Positions 33,765 to 44,995 of a DNA stretch of 64,000 bases are shown here, one piece after another (the stretch's first letter is position 1; each line of letters begins with the position of its first letter). The notes beneath the pieces were generated by a model. The model ran no database searches. It was not told where the DNA came from and saw nothing but the letters and a program-made list of their open reading frames with translations. Location of the stretch: positions 434,001 through 498,000 of the forward strand of contig NW_025954977.1 of the NCBI RefSeq assembly GCF_022376445.1, given 5' to 3'. A program made the translations under genes and the position numbers. This DNA is from Fomitopsis serialis (Eukaryota; Basidiomycota; Agaricomycetes; Polyporales; Fomitopsidaceae).

Positions 33765-36060
33765 GTTCCAATGCCTTGTGCGATGGCGTCATGGTGTACG
33801 ATATATACGAAGGGTGGTGTCAATGAGCGCGTCTGATTCGTAGTCATTGTCCACAATTCACCGACGGCCGTTCTGGAATCGACAGTCAGGCAGAATGAAG
33901 ATATGCACATGTTCAGCGACATGCCAATCAAAGAGCATATTGTCCGTCGACGAATCCAATTTGTGCAGTTGAATCACAGGCATCCGGTACGTGACTAGCT
34001 AAACGGGAAAGTTCCTTGTTGTGTTGAGATGACTCGAGACGATCAATACAAGCGGCCAGTGTACCGTACGCTGTCACCCATCCAACCTGCAGCATTCATA
34101 CGATCCCCGGGCCGGAATTCGGCCATCGCGTGGATTGACTTACTACGGCCTGGGGCCTTCCGCATCTTCGTCGTACCTCGTATAGTATGTAATCCGAACA
34201 TGCCTGCGGAATGATCAATGATCAGACCTTGTATATGCCATGCTGGTCCACGTACTTGGTTGATTTTGTCGATCAGTTGGCCATACAGCGCCTTGTACAG
34301 CGTCCGGATTGCCGACTGGTCTTGATCATCCGGGGGCGGTGTCGGAAGCCAGGTCGATTTGGATGAGACCGACAGATCCTTCAGTGACTCCAGCGTAGTG
34401 AACAACGCATCTGCGGGCGATTCTAGTCGCTTGCAAACGTGCGAAACAGAGTTTGCCAGTGATGCACAGTGGGTGCAAATCCGCGGAGGATTGTCACGGC
34501 AAGCAGAAGACACGTTTGCTTGGCACGAATAATAGTGGCAACTACAAGTATACCCAGTGCACTGGGTAGACTTCCGTGGGACGGGAAAGGCGTCTTTGAG
34601 ACAGGGTTCCACCTCCAGATGGAGCACTTGCGCTATATCGCAAGCCGTGGTCTTGCACGCTCGATGATACAATAATGCGTTGCGATATATAGATGACGGC
34701 GAGCTCTCCAGTGCGGGGACGTAGTAGTCTTCCAAGGTCCGATCAAGTAGCCGCAATGCCGCCTGACGCATTTGTGAAGAGGACTTGCGAGTCGCTGCCA
34801 GTAGATATGCTCGCAGAGGGTCTGACGCCACCAGCCGCGACCACTGGCGCTGCAGAACCTCCATCGCGACGTCCATTTCGTATTTCTTCAGCGCATCATC
34901 GAGCTTGGGTAGTTCGAGGAACTGCCTCGCGTCCCGATCGGCAATAGGGCGACATAGGTCGATAAGGGCCTTCAACGTAATACCATCCTCCTCAAAGGTT
35001 AAAACTGGGACATCACATGCCTCTGGCGACGCGGATCCAGCTGTATCGTCGTTCGTGTGACGAGATGCGGCGGGTAGGCTCGTAAGCATCGCGGCCATGA
35101 CAGGGGATGCAAATGCGAGGAACGCCCTGTGCGCTGGGAATTCGCGCATATCTGACGAGCGGCATATGACATCCGTGAACGTCTGGACGCGACTTTGAGG
35201 CGAGACGACAGATGCTAGTGGAGACAGTGGAGGTGATGGAGAGAGGACGGGAGGGAAGCGAAATTCGAAGGTATCTTCAACCTTGCCTTCCAAACGCCGG
35301 TATTGCAGGAGACGATAGTACGCTCCAGCAGTGATATCCTGCATTTCGGCCGGGAAGGCGTCCAATACTGAAAGTCCCTGACGATTCATCTCCTCCGCTG
35401 CAGCCCGGGCTTCCGTTTCGAGTCCGTTACGGACCGCGATGGCCCAGACACTGAGTGGCTCCTTCGGCACGAACAACAGGAGAGTCGCACTGCCCAACAT
35501 GACTGCCTCCTCCATCTCGTACTTCAAGGCGGCAGCGACAACGGGATGAAGGCTCAGGAGACCACCGAAGGCGGGATCTTTCGTCGGATAGATGATCCGG
35601 AGGAGAGAGTCCAGCGTAGTGCTGTCCTCCTGGACTGGAACGACTGGACATCCGTCCCGCAAGTCGTCGCTCCCCGTTTGAGACCCGTCAGCGGCAACGG
35701 GCGGCGCTTGACCGACCTCGAGCATGGAAGCGAAGACGGGCGACGCGAGGCGTAGGATGACGCGGAAGACGCGAAAGTCGACGAGGTCGCTGGTGCGTAG
35801 GATGAGGTCCGCGGTTGGATCATCGAAAGGGGCCGATGCATAGCGAGGGGCTTCGCTTGGTGTAGGCTGTGCCATGGTGAGCGTAGGAGTGAGGGCGTGA
35901 GGCAGACTGAGGACAGCAGCGAGGGCAAGGGGTATAGGGCAGGGCAAGGTTTGAGGGCAGCAGTGAAACACGCACTGAGCACGTTGCACAGAAGTGTGTG
36001 TGCTGATGGCTTCGTCGCACGATGCTCCAGGATCATGGTCACATCTCTGGCAGGAGAAGG
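33765..36060. repeat. Segmental tandem duplication unit 1 (BTB gene D and flanks)
   Basis: The sequence from just after the CsbD copy 2 stop through BTB gene D recurs about 2.39 kb downstream (36160-38460) in the same orientation. Non-coding flank matches include the stretch containing GTGACTAGCTA (33993 and 36375) and GAGACGATCAATACAAGCGG (34036 and 36420). Flank identity is about as high as coding identity, so the duplication copied a whole block and not just the gene. Confidence 0.8.
34096..35875 (-). CDS. Two-BTB protein D
   Basis: ATG at 35875 (MAQPTPSEAPRYASAPFDD). First BTB half: ADLILRTSDLVDFRVFRVIL ... TTLDSLLRIIYPTKDP; linker DAFPAEMQDITAGAYYRLLQ; second BTB half: FTDVICRSSDMREFPAHRAF ... 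VPVLTFEEDGITLKALIDLC. Then LLDRTLEDYYVPALESSPSS and a Cys-rich C-terminus (CTGYTCSCHYYSC), perhaps metal-binding. The last intron is 34204-34255 (GTACGT..CCGCAG). Spliced, the end reads ACSDYILYEVRRRC and a stop at 34096. BTB proteins commonly act as cullin-3 adaptors or transcription cofactors; which applies here is unknown. The start lies in the same context as gene E. Confidence 0.85.
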
Positions 36061-36159
36061 CTCAGCAGGGCTTTAACTCATGGATAGATTGTGCGTGTCT
36101 TGCCAATATGTAGCAATGTTAGGCTTGAACCCGTTCTGTAGTGGCTTGATAGTAGAGTT

Positions 36160-38460
36160 ACAAGGTTTTGTGCGACGGCGTTATGGTGTACGATATGACG
36201 GATGGTGTCAATGGGCGCGTCTGACTCGTAGTAACTGTCCAATCCACAAGCGGCCTTTCTGCAATCGAGTGTCAGACGAAACGTAGGAACATGTACGTAT
36301 CCAGTGACATGCCCATGAAAAACGTTGTTCGTCGACAAACCCAATTTGTGCAGCTGGATCACAGGCATCGGTTACGTGACTAGCTAGGCGGGCAAGTTTC
36401 TTGTTTTGTTCAGATGACTCGAGACGATCAATACAAGCGGCCCAATATGCCGTACGCTGTCACCCATCTTCCTAGTACCGGACACCCAGTCTGATCTGCA
36501 CAACTCACACTCGTGAGCACGACCCTGGACATTGGCCATCGCGATTGACTTACCGACCATCCACAGCCTATACTTCTATGTAATCCGAACATAGCTGCGG
36601 AATGATCATAGGGACCGTCAACAATTATACCATTCAATTGCGATGTGGGTCCACATACAGTGTTTGTCCTGTCAGTCACTTTGTCAAATAGTGTCTTGTA
36701 TAGCGTCTGGACTGCCGACGGGTCCGTTTCTTCTGAGCTAACGCCATCGATCTCGTCGGATGAGACTAGCGAACTCTCCCAGGTTTTCAGCGTGGTGAAC
36801 AATGCGCCGGATGGTGATTCAAGACGTCGGCAAATCTGGATGATGGACTCCCCATGTGAAATGCACCGGCTGCATACCTCCAATTGTAGATTACGGTAGA
36901 CGTCGGAAGATGAATATCCACAACACGCGTAACGGTAGCCAGTGCCAGTGCATCCGGGAAATTTCCGCCGAACGACGAGATCGATTTCATGCCGGCCACC
37001 GGCGATCCATGTACGGACCGCATGGGCTACATCGCTAGCAGCGGCCTTGCACGCACGATGATACAGAAGCGCGTTGCGAAAGGTAGACGCCGGAGAGCCT
37101 TCGAGTATGGGGACGTAGTAGTCTTCCATGGTCCTATCGAGTAGCCGCACTGCCGCCTTATGGATTTGTAAAGAGGACTTGCGATCCACTGCGAGTATGT
37201 ATGCCAGTAGAGGGTCTGATGCTACCAGCTGCGACCATTCGCGCTGTAGAGGCTCCATTGCAGCGTCCATCTCGTATTTCTTGACCGCATCAAAGACACG
37301 CGAAAGCGACAACAGATCATGACTATCGGTGTCCGAGTAATTTGGGTGGCACAGTCCGATCAGGGTCTTCAAAGTCGCACCATCTTCGTCGAAGGATAAG
37401 ACGGGCAGGGTGCTCGCAAGGGCAGACGCCAAACCAGATTCTTCGCTCACTGCATGTTGTTCAGGAAGGCTCGTTACCAATCCAGCCATGACGGGAGATG
37501 CAAGGGCAAGCAGGATTCTGTGGGTCGGAAAGTCCTGGCCATCCGAAGACCGACAGATGATGTCAGTCAGACAACGGAGATGACTATGGTCCGGTGAGGA
37601 GACCCTGGGCGTGATTGCAGCGGCAATAGGAGTAGGGGAAGGTGGAGAGATGTTAGGCGGTACCAGTGGCGGATCGCAGAACCCGAAGCCCTCCTCTACT
37701 GCGCCTCCGAGACGCCGGTATCGTAGGAGGCGATAATACGCTCCAGCAGTGATGTCTTGCATTTCAGGCGGGAAGCTGTCCAGCACTGAAATCTGCTGAC
37801 GATTCACCTCGTCTGCGGCAGTTCGTGCCTCCACTTCGAGTCTGTTGCGGGCGGCGATGGCCCAGACGCGGAGTGGCTCTTTCGACACGAACGACAGCAG
37901 CGCTGTGGTTCCTAGGGCGACCGCTTGCTCCATCTCGTACTTCAAGGCTGCAGCAATGATATAGTGAAGCTGTGGTAGATCACCGAGTGCAGGATCTTTC
38001 ATTGGATAGATAATCCGGAGGAGTGTCTCCACGGTGGTACTGTCCTCCTGTATTGGAACGACGGGACACCCGTCCCGCGATTCGTCGCTCTCTGTTTGAG
38101 ACCTGTCAGCAGCACCGGGCGGCGCCTGACCGACCTCAAGCATGGAAGCGAAGACGGGAGATGCGAGGCGTAGGATCAGGCGAAAGACGCGAAAGTCAAC
38201 GAGGTCGCTGGTGCGCAAGATGAGATCCGCGGTCGGATCATCGAAAGGGGTCGAGGCCCAGCGAGGGGCTTCGCTTGGTGTAGGCTGCGCCATGGTGAGC
38301 GTATGAGCACGACGGCGAGGCAAACTGAGGGTAGCAGCGAGGGTAAGGCACAGTATGGCAGGGCAAGGTTCGAGGGCAATGATTGAAACACGCACTGAGC
38401 ACGTTGCGAAGAAGTGTGTGTAGCTTCGCCGCACGATGCGTCGGGATCGTGGTCACATTC
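36160..38460. repeat. Segmental tandem duplication unit 2 (BTB gene E and flanks)
   Basis: Second copy of the block at 33765-36060, with the same gene order and orientation; see that entry for matched flank words. The copies have diverged mainly by base substitutions, and the coding frames are intact in both. Confidence 0.8.
36568..38293 (-). CDS. Two-BTB protein E
   Basis: ATG at 38293 (MAQPTPSEAPRWASTPFDD). First BTB half ADLILRTSDLVDFRVFRLIL ... VETLLRIIYPMKDPALGD; linker SFPPEMQDITAGAYYRLLRY; second half LTDIICRSSDGQDFPTHRIL ... LPVLSFDEDGATLKTLIGLC; then AVRLLDRTMEDYYVPILEGS and a Cys-containing C-terminus (CTGTGYRYACCGYSS). The last intron 36595-36658 (GTATGT..CCGCAG, 64 nt) brings in LCSDYIEV and TAG at 36568. 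Reading through it instead would give a much longer, unconserved tail. Closest relative in the window is gene D. Confidence 0.85.
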
Positions 38461-39225
38461 TCGATAAAAGAGGAAGTTCGTCTTCCAATCTCAATGCAGA
38501 GAAGCTTGCGGTCATTCGCAAAACTGCGAAAAGAGAAATTGGGTAGCCGATGAGATGATCGTCATCGCATGCTTCGACTGCAAGGCCATACTTGACGTTT
38601 CCAGTGAAAAGGAATGACTGAATGATTTGTATGGATTCCCCCTGGATTCCCCCTGGATTCCCCGTCGCAAACCTTGATACTGTCACTTGCTGGCGGCCCC
38701 ACGTTGCCAGTGGACCGTATCCCCACCGACTCCGATGCACTCAGCTGCTCGCGTGGTTCTGCTTGATTCTTCAGACAGCATGGCACTTCGACGTAACGAG
38801 CGGAAGCCCCGGCAGTCTTAGTGATTGCGACCAGTTGCGACCAATATGGACGGGCGTGGATGAGCAGAATATTGAAGTATGAGAGGCTCGAACACTGGAG
38901 AAAGGAGAGCTAACTCTGACTCGGACTCCGGAGGGTCGAACGCACGACCGTGTCAGATCGGGATGAATCTACAGCTCGGGCGCTTCTTCGCGGCTTCCGC
39001 CGGGTTCTTGACAGAACGATCGACCCAATCTGGCGGGCATATCGGGGGCACTATCTTCAAACTCTCCGGGCACCTGCCAAGCACACATCGTCCGTAAGTA
39101 CGGGTCAACTGAGGCGAATTCTCATCGTCATTACCTGCGAGTTCTGTATGTAGAATCTTAAGGCCGGTGTCTGCTGTTCTCAGTTCCCCGCTTATCAAGA
39201 TGGCTCATGCCGACCAATCGTCATC
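38294..39225. other. Intergenic region with a short tandem repeat
   Basis: At about 38633-38664 the 12-base word GGATTCCCCCT is repeated three times. Otherwise no feature between BTB gene E and the tRNA. Confidence 0.5.
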
Positions 39226-39305
39226 GGCTTGATGGTCTAGAGGTATGATTCCTGCTTTGGGATCTTGATTGCAGGAGGTCCCGGGTTCAATCCCCGGTCA
39301 AGCCC
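39226..39305 (+). tRNA. tRNA-Pro (anticodon TGG) with a short intron
   Basis: Acceptor arms GGCTTGA (39226-39232) and TCAAGCC (39298-39304) pair fully. The D-arm begins GTCTAGAGGTA, the anticodon stem is CCTGC/GCAGG with loop TTTGGG (anticodon TGG at 39258-39260), and the T-arm is CCGGG-TTCAATC-CCCGG. Between anticodon position 37 and the 3' stem there are 9 bases where one is expected, giving an 8-nt intron at the canonical 37/38 place (about 39262-39269). A T-rich run after 39311 (pol III terminator) follows. Confidence 0.95.
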
Positions 39306-39310
39306 GACGT

Positions 39311-39326
39311 TTTTGCCTTTTTTTTC
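39311..39326 (+). terminator. Pol III T-run terminator of tRNA-Pro
   Basis: TTTTTGCC followed by TTTTTTTTCG just 3' of the tRNA, the usual RNA polymerase III stop signal. Confidence 0.6.
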
Positions 39327-39445
39327 GCGTCCACACTGCCATTCAACAATACAGCACACAGGCTCTACCGTACATAATCATACACTGGGTAGCCAGGCTG
39401 CCCTACACTAGTATAGACGTTCTCGTTTCATGGTACTCCTGCAGG

Positions 39446-40837
39446 TCATAGCTTCCCCGCGCCTTGTACACCCCACCCCTTCTCGTCCTCACCGAATGTC
39501 TCTGCAAAAGCGCCGCCAATCTCTCCCAGCATGTCCTGTGTGACGACGCCCCTGCCCTGCTTCGAGAATGCGCGCCGCGATGCCGTGCGCGTCACCATCG
39601 ACCCGCCAACGGCCGCGAGCAGCGGAAGGCGCGACAGTGGGAGAGTCTTGTCACTGTGATGAGAATGCGTGAGCAGGTTGGCAGACGTGCAGGCGGGAAG
39701 ATGCGGGCGTACCCATATGCTCCTGTCTCATAGCACTTTCCCCACGCGAGCATGGTGCCGACGGTCCCGCTGAGGATGTCGCCTTGCCCGCCGCAGCGCT
39801 TGTACCCGCCCGGTGTGTCGACGACGACTTGTTCTTCTGTGGATTGGCTTCCGGAGAGCTGTCAGCAGAGACATAGATTTCAGCGGAGGATCGGGAGGCA
39901 GGCGCGTGCATGAGCTTACCGTGCTCCCCGTGTCGGTCGCGATGATGTCCTCTTTGTTCTTCTGCAGGATTGTCACGCCGCCCAGCACGCGCGAGATCCG
40001 CATGGCGTGCTCGTCGGGCGGGCTCTTTGGGTCCACGCCCTGTAGCACAATCGGGGCAGCACAAGTGAGACTTCCATGGGAGACAGTGAGGACGGTGCGC
40101 AAGTACGCACAGCGTTATCACTCAGCCGCTTGAACTCCATGACGTTCGGCGTGAGGACTGCCTTGCGGTAGCCTTTGATGAGGCTCAGGTCCTGACCGAC
40201 CATCCACAATGCGTCTGCGTCCAATACAACGTACATGTCCTGCAGCCGCAGCGTGATATTTTCATCAACTCACGCCATGCACGCGGAGATGAAGTGACGC
40301 GCACCTGCTCTTTCGCGATGTTCAGCGCCATCTTGGCGAAGTTCTGCATGTAGTCTTCTCGTCCCAGCCCGGGCCCAATTACTAGTACATGCAGGCGCTC
40401 CAACAATGAGGACAGAGCTGGCTTCACTTCCGCGGGCGATCTTCGATGCCCGTTGGACCCGGCACGCGGTGTTGATCAGTGCTCCGCCCAGGATAGGCAG
40501 CAGCGAGAGCACTCACTGGTCCTCACGGAGAATGGGGTGGACGATGAGGTCGGGGGAGTAGGATTTGATGGCACCAGCGGCGGTCGGCGAGCAGATGACG
40601 TGCGAGAGGTCTGCGCCGATGCGAAGAGCTGAGATGGAGGCGAAGAACGGCGCGCCCGTGTAGCTTCACCACGACTCGGGATCAATCTCTATGTCCCATG
40701 CAGAGTAGGATAGCCACGACGTACTCGAGCGCGCCGCCGAGGACACCGACTCGGCCAGACTGGCCCTTGTGAAGGGAGCCGTTGAGAGGCGGGATGATCT
40801 GCCTGATTTCGTTGAAGAGTTGGCGGGGAACGGACAT
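39446..40837 (-). CDS. NNR2: ATP-dependent (S)-NAD(P)H-hydrate dehydratase
   Basis: Repairs hydrated NADH/NADPH (YjeF C-terminal/CARKD family, ribokinase-like fold). ATG at 40837: [20 protein letters not shown] then [15 protein letters not shown], the family N-terminus. Later exons read [31 protein letters not shown] (about 40370), [12 protein letters not shown] (40220), [15 protein letters not shown] (40150), [19 protein letters not shown] (39970), and [18 protein letters not shown] (39800), with the nucleotide-binding GGxGD. The C-terminus is [19 protein letters not shown] and a stop at 39446. About seven introns of 50-70 nt are implied; all joins I followed keep the frame. Confidence 0.88.
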
Positions 40838-41446
40838 TTTGATCTCGTCAAGTCAGTCGTTTAAGTCGTGAGCGTCGTACGAGGCGATGTGTGGTTGTGT
40901 AAAAGAGTAAATGCCACAGCCGTTGGGTTTTGTACGGGGAGAGCGTCGAGCGTGGAGGCAGCACGCCCGGTGACGTCGCCGTCCCCAGGGACCTGCCGTG
41001 GGGTTAGGGCTTCACCGACTCCAGCTACTCTCTCGCGCCACCATTTTGCCTACTTACATATCAGTCAGGTAATAGACTCTCCCGCTGTGGTATGACCAGT
41101 ATGTATATATTTATAGCTAGGGCCTTGCCGTGCAGTGGACTCAACGATCGTCGGTTCAGACGCAAAAGAAGATCTTCCAGACTGATAATTAACAGAATGT
41201 CTTACTCACCCACTCTCCGAATCCGACCCGCATCGCACGGAAATTCACAAGGAAACGCATGGAGACTCGGACGGCGGCCCACGCGCGGGTACTTACGTTT
41301 CCTAACTCAGCAACACTAACCCAGAAGTTCCAACATTATTGAAGTCCGTGCTCGACACGAACACCAATATTCCGTCGAGCATGCATGCATGCGCAAGCAA
41401 ACACCCAATCTAACTACCACTTCGACACAACAACATCCACACAGAC
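40838..41446. other. Intergenic region
   Basis: Between the start of the dehydratase gene and the 3' end of the secreted protein gene. A TATATATTTATAG stretch near 41102 lies 5' of the dehydratase on the minus strand; no gene recognised. Confidence 0.4.
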
Positions 41447-41923
41447 TCAGTCCAACTCGTCGTTGTATATCGCCCTCGCGAACAGTTCTTCCTCGAACTC
41501 GCGGGCCAACAGCTCCCTCACCTCGCTGGGGCGGTGGACGGGCGGGAACGGTGGGCCATGGTGCGGGGGCGGGAGGGGGCGCAGGATGGGCTTCGGGCTG
41601 CCAGGAGGATGGTGCGGTACGGGCGGGAGGCGCAGGATGGGCTTCGGGCTGCCAGGAGGCAGTGTGTGCTTCGGGCCGACACGGTGCGGACCCCGATGCA
41701 GCCATCCCCCGCCTCTGGGCATCACATCGCGCGCCCAGAAGCTATCCTCGAGGTCTCGCTCGTACACACCCTCTGCTGCACGGGGCAGACTGTGGAGGGG
41801 GTCGGTTTCGGTGCGGCGTGCAACAGTGCATGGATAGACTACTCACAGTCCAGTGGGGAGGGCCAGAGCCGGCGCGGCGGTGGCAGCAGCGAGAAGAATC
41901 GAAGAGACGGCGGAGTAGCGCAT
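41447..41923 (-). CDS. Small secreted Pro/His-rich protein with an internal repeat
   Basis: Two exons: 41847-41923 and 41447-41789, with a 57-nt intron 41790-41846 (GTGAGT..CCACAG). The first exon reads MRYSAVSSILLAAATAAPAL, a clear signal peptide, with cleavage likely after ALA. Mature part: EGVYERDLEDSFWARDVMPR, then a Pro-rich core in which PPGSPKPILR occurs twice, with PP-rich and HH spacers, then an acidic Glu/Leu-rich end (EVRELLAREFEEELFARAIY). No Cys in the mature protein. The family is unknown to me; small secreted Pro-rich proteins of basidiomycetes include wall proteins and Kex2-processed repeat peptides, but the dibasic sites usual for the latter are not seen here. Confidence 0.7.
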
Positions 41924-42111
41924 GGTGGATCGTGAGACGTGCGTGACAGAAAGAACTTCAACGACGGTCGTGAAAAAAGCGGGGCTATACGGTGGTCGGC
42001 ATCGGCATCCAAGAGGACTACGAGTGCTTTGGTACTCACCAACCAGTACCCTCGCTTGAGTTGAGCTCGAATGAGAAGAGTGAACTAAGGGATGGAGGGG
42101 AGAGCGAACCC

Positions 42112-42120
42112 CTTTTATAT
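42112..42120 (-). promoter_or_regulatory. TATA box upstream of the secreted Pro-rich protein
   Basis: On the minus strand ATATAAAAG, a near-perfect TATA box. It lies about 190 bp before the ATG at 41923, which would give a 5' UTR of about 150 nt. A strong TATA box often goes with inducible expression; that is inference. Confidence 0.5.
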
Positions 42121-43067
42121 GTAGAACTCGCAGCGCCACACGCGCCTGCAAAAGGGTGTCTGGCGTTCTGCGAGTGTTCCACCACACAAGCGGCTCTCAG
42201 GAGAGCTCCGAGAGTGCAGAGAGGCAGACCGGCGCCGACAACTACGGTCACATCGCGGCCACACAGGTACACGCGGAGTTCACATCACCGTGTGCAGTCC
42301 GGTCAGACCCCCCCCCGGAAATCTGCGCGATATCAGTCTATGCCGTGAATGTTGTGATGCAACGTAGAACGCACCGTGAAAAGTACTACTAAGTGACATT
42401 TCATGCTGAGATTCATCAGCATGAGCTCATCTGGCCGCTCGTCATCTTCTGCACTATTCGCCGATGAAGCAGGACGTGGATACGATGAAGCAAGGGAGAA
42501 AGAGGTATCGGCCGCAGTGCGGAAGGAAGCTCGCTGTCACCACGGTAGGCTGCAGAGCATTCAAGTTGACGTCCTTCAAGTAAGACTCGGTGGTGCACAA
42601 AGCAATTGACTTGCTGCTCAGGCTGTGTAGGCAGCAGTGTCAGCAGCGAAGGCACAGTTCGGAAGGAGGCGTACCAAGCTTGGGTTGTGACGAGGCCTCG
42701 TTCTCATCACTGCAACGTCCGAGTGCAGAACCCAAGATACGTGCCACTTTGCTGTCGAGCCTTCAATCAGCAGATCTCAATGTCAACACTTGTATGGCGC
42801 TGTACATATCTCACGCGGGAGACTTCCGACGTATTGTGGATTTCGTATCAACCTCTATTACGACTATGGTCGAACGACAACGATGACGAGAGCAGTACAT
42901 GCGGAAGTCTACTTAAGACCCGCACCAGAAGACCACGCACCGAACCGGATATCAAATGAGAAGCAGTTGATGTTAGTACAAGTGTAAGAATGCGAGTATG
43001 CTAGGTAGGATGAATCCAGTCACAGCGGACGAAGGGACAAGGAAGCAGAGACAAGTGGCGAGCGCAA
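42121..43067. other. Region without a clear gene
   Basis: A plus frame from an ATG at 42421 (MSSSGRSSSSALFADEAGRG) to 42609 is mildly coding-like, ends near a possible donor and is not recognised. The rest is short frames only. Confidence 0.3.
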
Positions 43068-44898
43068 TCATGCCTTGGGCTTGCGCACGTACTTGCGCCT
43101 GTACTTGCTGTCGATGCTCTCGAGGTAGAAGCCGCCCGGCCAGATGTTGTCGAGCGAGCCCTCGGGGATGTACGACCCTGCGTTGTGGTTCTTCTCCCGG
43201 AGCTACGAGGTCTGCTGTCAGTATCCCACTCGCAATGCACGGGAGAAAGTGACGACTTACATTGAGCGCATCGACGTATGTTTGGCACGGCACGACCTTC
43301 ATGCTCTCCAGCCTGTTGATGAGGTCCAAGTTCTCGCGGATCGTGGTCGTGTCACCCTTCACGCGGATCGTGAAGAAGCTGCTCGCGAGACCACTGCCGA
43401 ACGCGAACATGCTGATGCGCTTGCCCCTAAGCTCAGCGGGCTCGACGCTCGCGAGGAGCGACGCGAGGCCGCCGTACAGCGACGCGGTGTACATGTTGCC
43501 GCACCGCCGTGCGCAGCGCATGCCGAACTCGACCGTGCCGTCGAACTCCTTCTTGGCGACGCCGATGAAGGTCTTCTCGAGCGTCTTGTCTGTCAGCGAC
43601 TCCTTGTAGGGCTGCGCAAGGATCGCATCGGCACTCGGGACGTTTGCGTACTTCGGCGACTTGGGGTTAGCCATGAAGTCGTTCCAGACCTGATTGTGTT
43701 CGTTAGGACGTAGTTACACTCGAATACGCGTGAACAGACGTACCAAACGAGCGTGCGCCTTCTGCACCATCTTGCCGTACGGGCTGTGGAAGACAGGGTA
43801 GTCGACATCGTCAAGCGAGAACGCTGCAAGCGATGTAGCCGCCTCGCCGTTTCCATTCAGGCTCGCGACCTTCTTTGCCTTCGCGTGCTTCCGGCGGTAG
43901 GCAGTGTATGCAGCGTCGATGGCGGAGACGTAGGCGGTGATAGAGAGGGGGCCGTCGACCTCAGGGTACTCAGACTCGAGTTTGGGCTTGTAGAAGTCGT
44001 ACGTGTTGGCCATGTGTGTACCATGGGTCGCTACATGACAAAGAAGGAAGTCAGCAAACCGCGCCTGAAACTTCGCCAGATAAGGGGGTGCGAAATCGGT
44101 ATCTCAGTTCAAGAATAGGGACGCGTCATAGCCAGCAGGAGCGAAAAGCGCGATCAGGCGAAGCCATAGGCTAAAGGCAAAGACACGATACTCACGCTCA
44201 AAGACCAACGGGGCGTTGGGACCAATCAGCATGGCAAATGCACCCGCACCGCCAGTTGGCCGGCCGCTGCCCTCGGCATAGATGGCGATATCGCCGCCTA
44301 CGACGATCGCGTTCCGGCCGTCCCAGGACGAAGACTCGACCCAGTTGATGGCGTTGAACAGGGCCGCGGTAGAGCCGTAGCACGCGTTCTTCGAGTCGAC
44401 GCCCTCGACGTCAGTGTTGCCGGCCTCGGCGAAAAGGTCCATCAGGACGGTCTTTGTCGCCTTGGACTTGTCAATAATGGTCTCCGTGCCGACGTCGATG
44501 CGGCCAATGGACGCGGGGTCGATGTTGAACTTCTCGAGCATGTTGATGACGGCTTTCCGCGACACGAAGTCAAGGCGTGACTTTGCACTCATCGTAGCAG
44601 GTACTCACCAGTCAACGCGAACGAGTTGATGTCCTCCCGGTCGTCACAGCACGCCATGAACTTCTGGCCGAGACCAATGGTATACTTGCCCTTCGAGACA
44701 CCGTCAAACTCCTCAAGCTCCTCCTCCGAGATACACTGCACACGACCTTCTCAGAACCAGGCATCGAAGAAAGCGTTGCTACCCACTCACCCTCTGAGGG
44801 AAATACATCTCCATGGCGAGAACACCAACGTCCTTGGGGCGTGCGGGTGCCTCGACATCCTGGTGGGCGCGCGCAGAGCCGTTGAGAGGGACAGTCAT
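43068..44898 (-). CDS. ERG13: Hydroxymethylglutaryl-CoA synthase
   Basis: Condenses acetyl-CoA and acetoacetyl-CoA to HMG-CoA in the mevalonate/ergosterol pathway. ATG at 44898: [20 protein letters not shown], then [12 protein letters not shown]; next exon [24 protein letters not shown] (written in two parts); then [20 protein letters not shown] and [20 protein letters not shown] with the nucleophilic Cys; [59 protein letters not shown] with the catalytic His; [32 protein letters not shown]. The last exon, [20 protein letters not shown], ends KYVRKPKA at 43068. Six or more exons, all in frame. The protein is about the usual length of fungal enzymes and appears fully functional. Confidence 0.95.
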
Positions 44899-44985
44899 GG
44901 TGATGGGCAGGAGTAATAGAGTGGTACGGTCTCGCGAACAGGACGTACAGGGAGGGCTAAGGGAGAGAGGACGGCGATAATCAAG

Positions 44986-44995
44986 TGTTATATAG
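44986..44995 (-). promoter_or_regulatory. TATA box of ERG13
   Basis: Minus-strand CTATATAACA lies about 90 bp before the ATG at 44898, a typical spacing in fungi. Confidence 0.6.

Noticed and set aside
34043..34255. Longer C-terminus of BTB gene D (read-through frame to 34043)
   Set aside because: A 52-nt intron at 34204-34255 with GTACGT..CCGCAG gives the CSDYI end shared with gene E; the read-through tail is not conserved.
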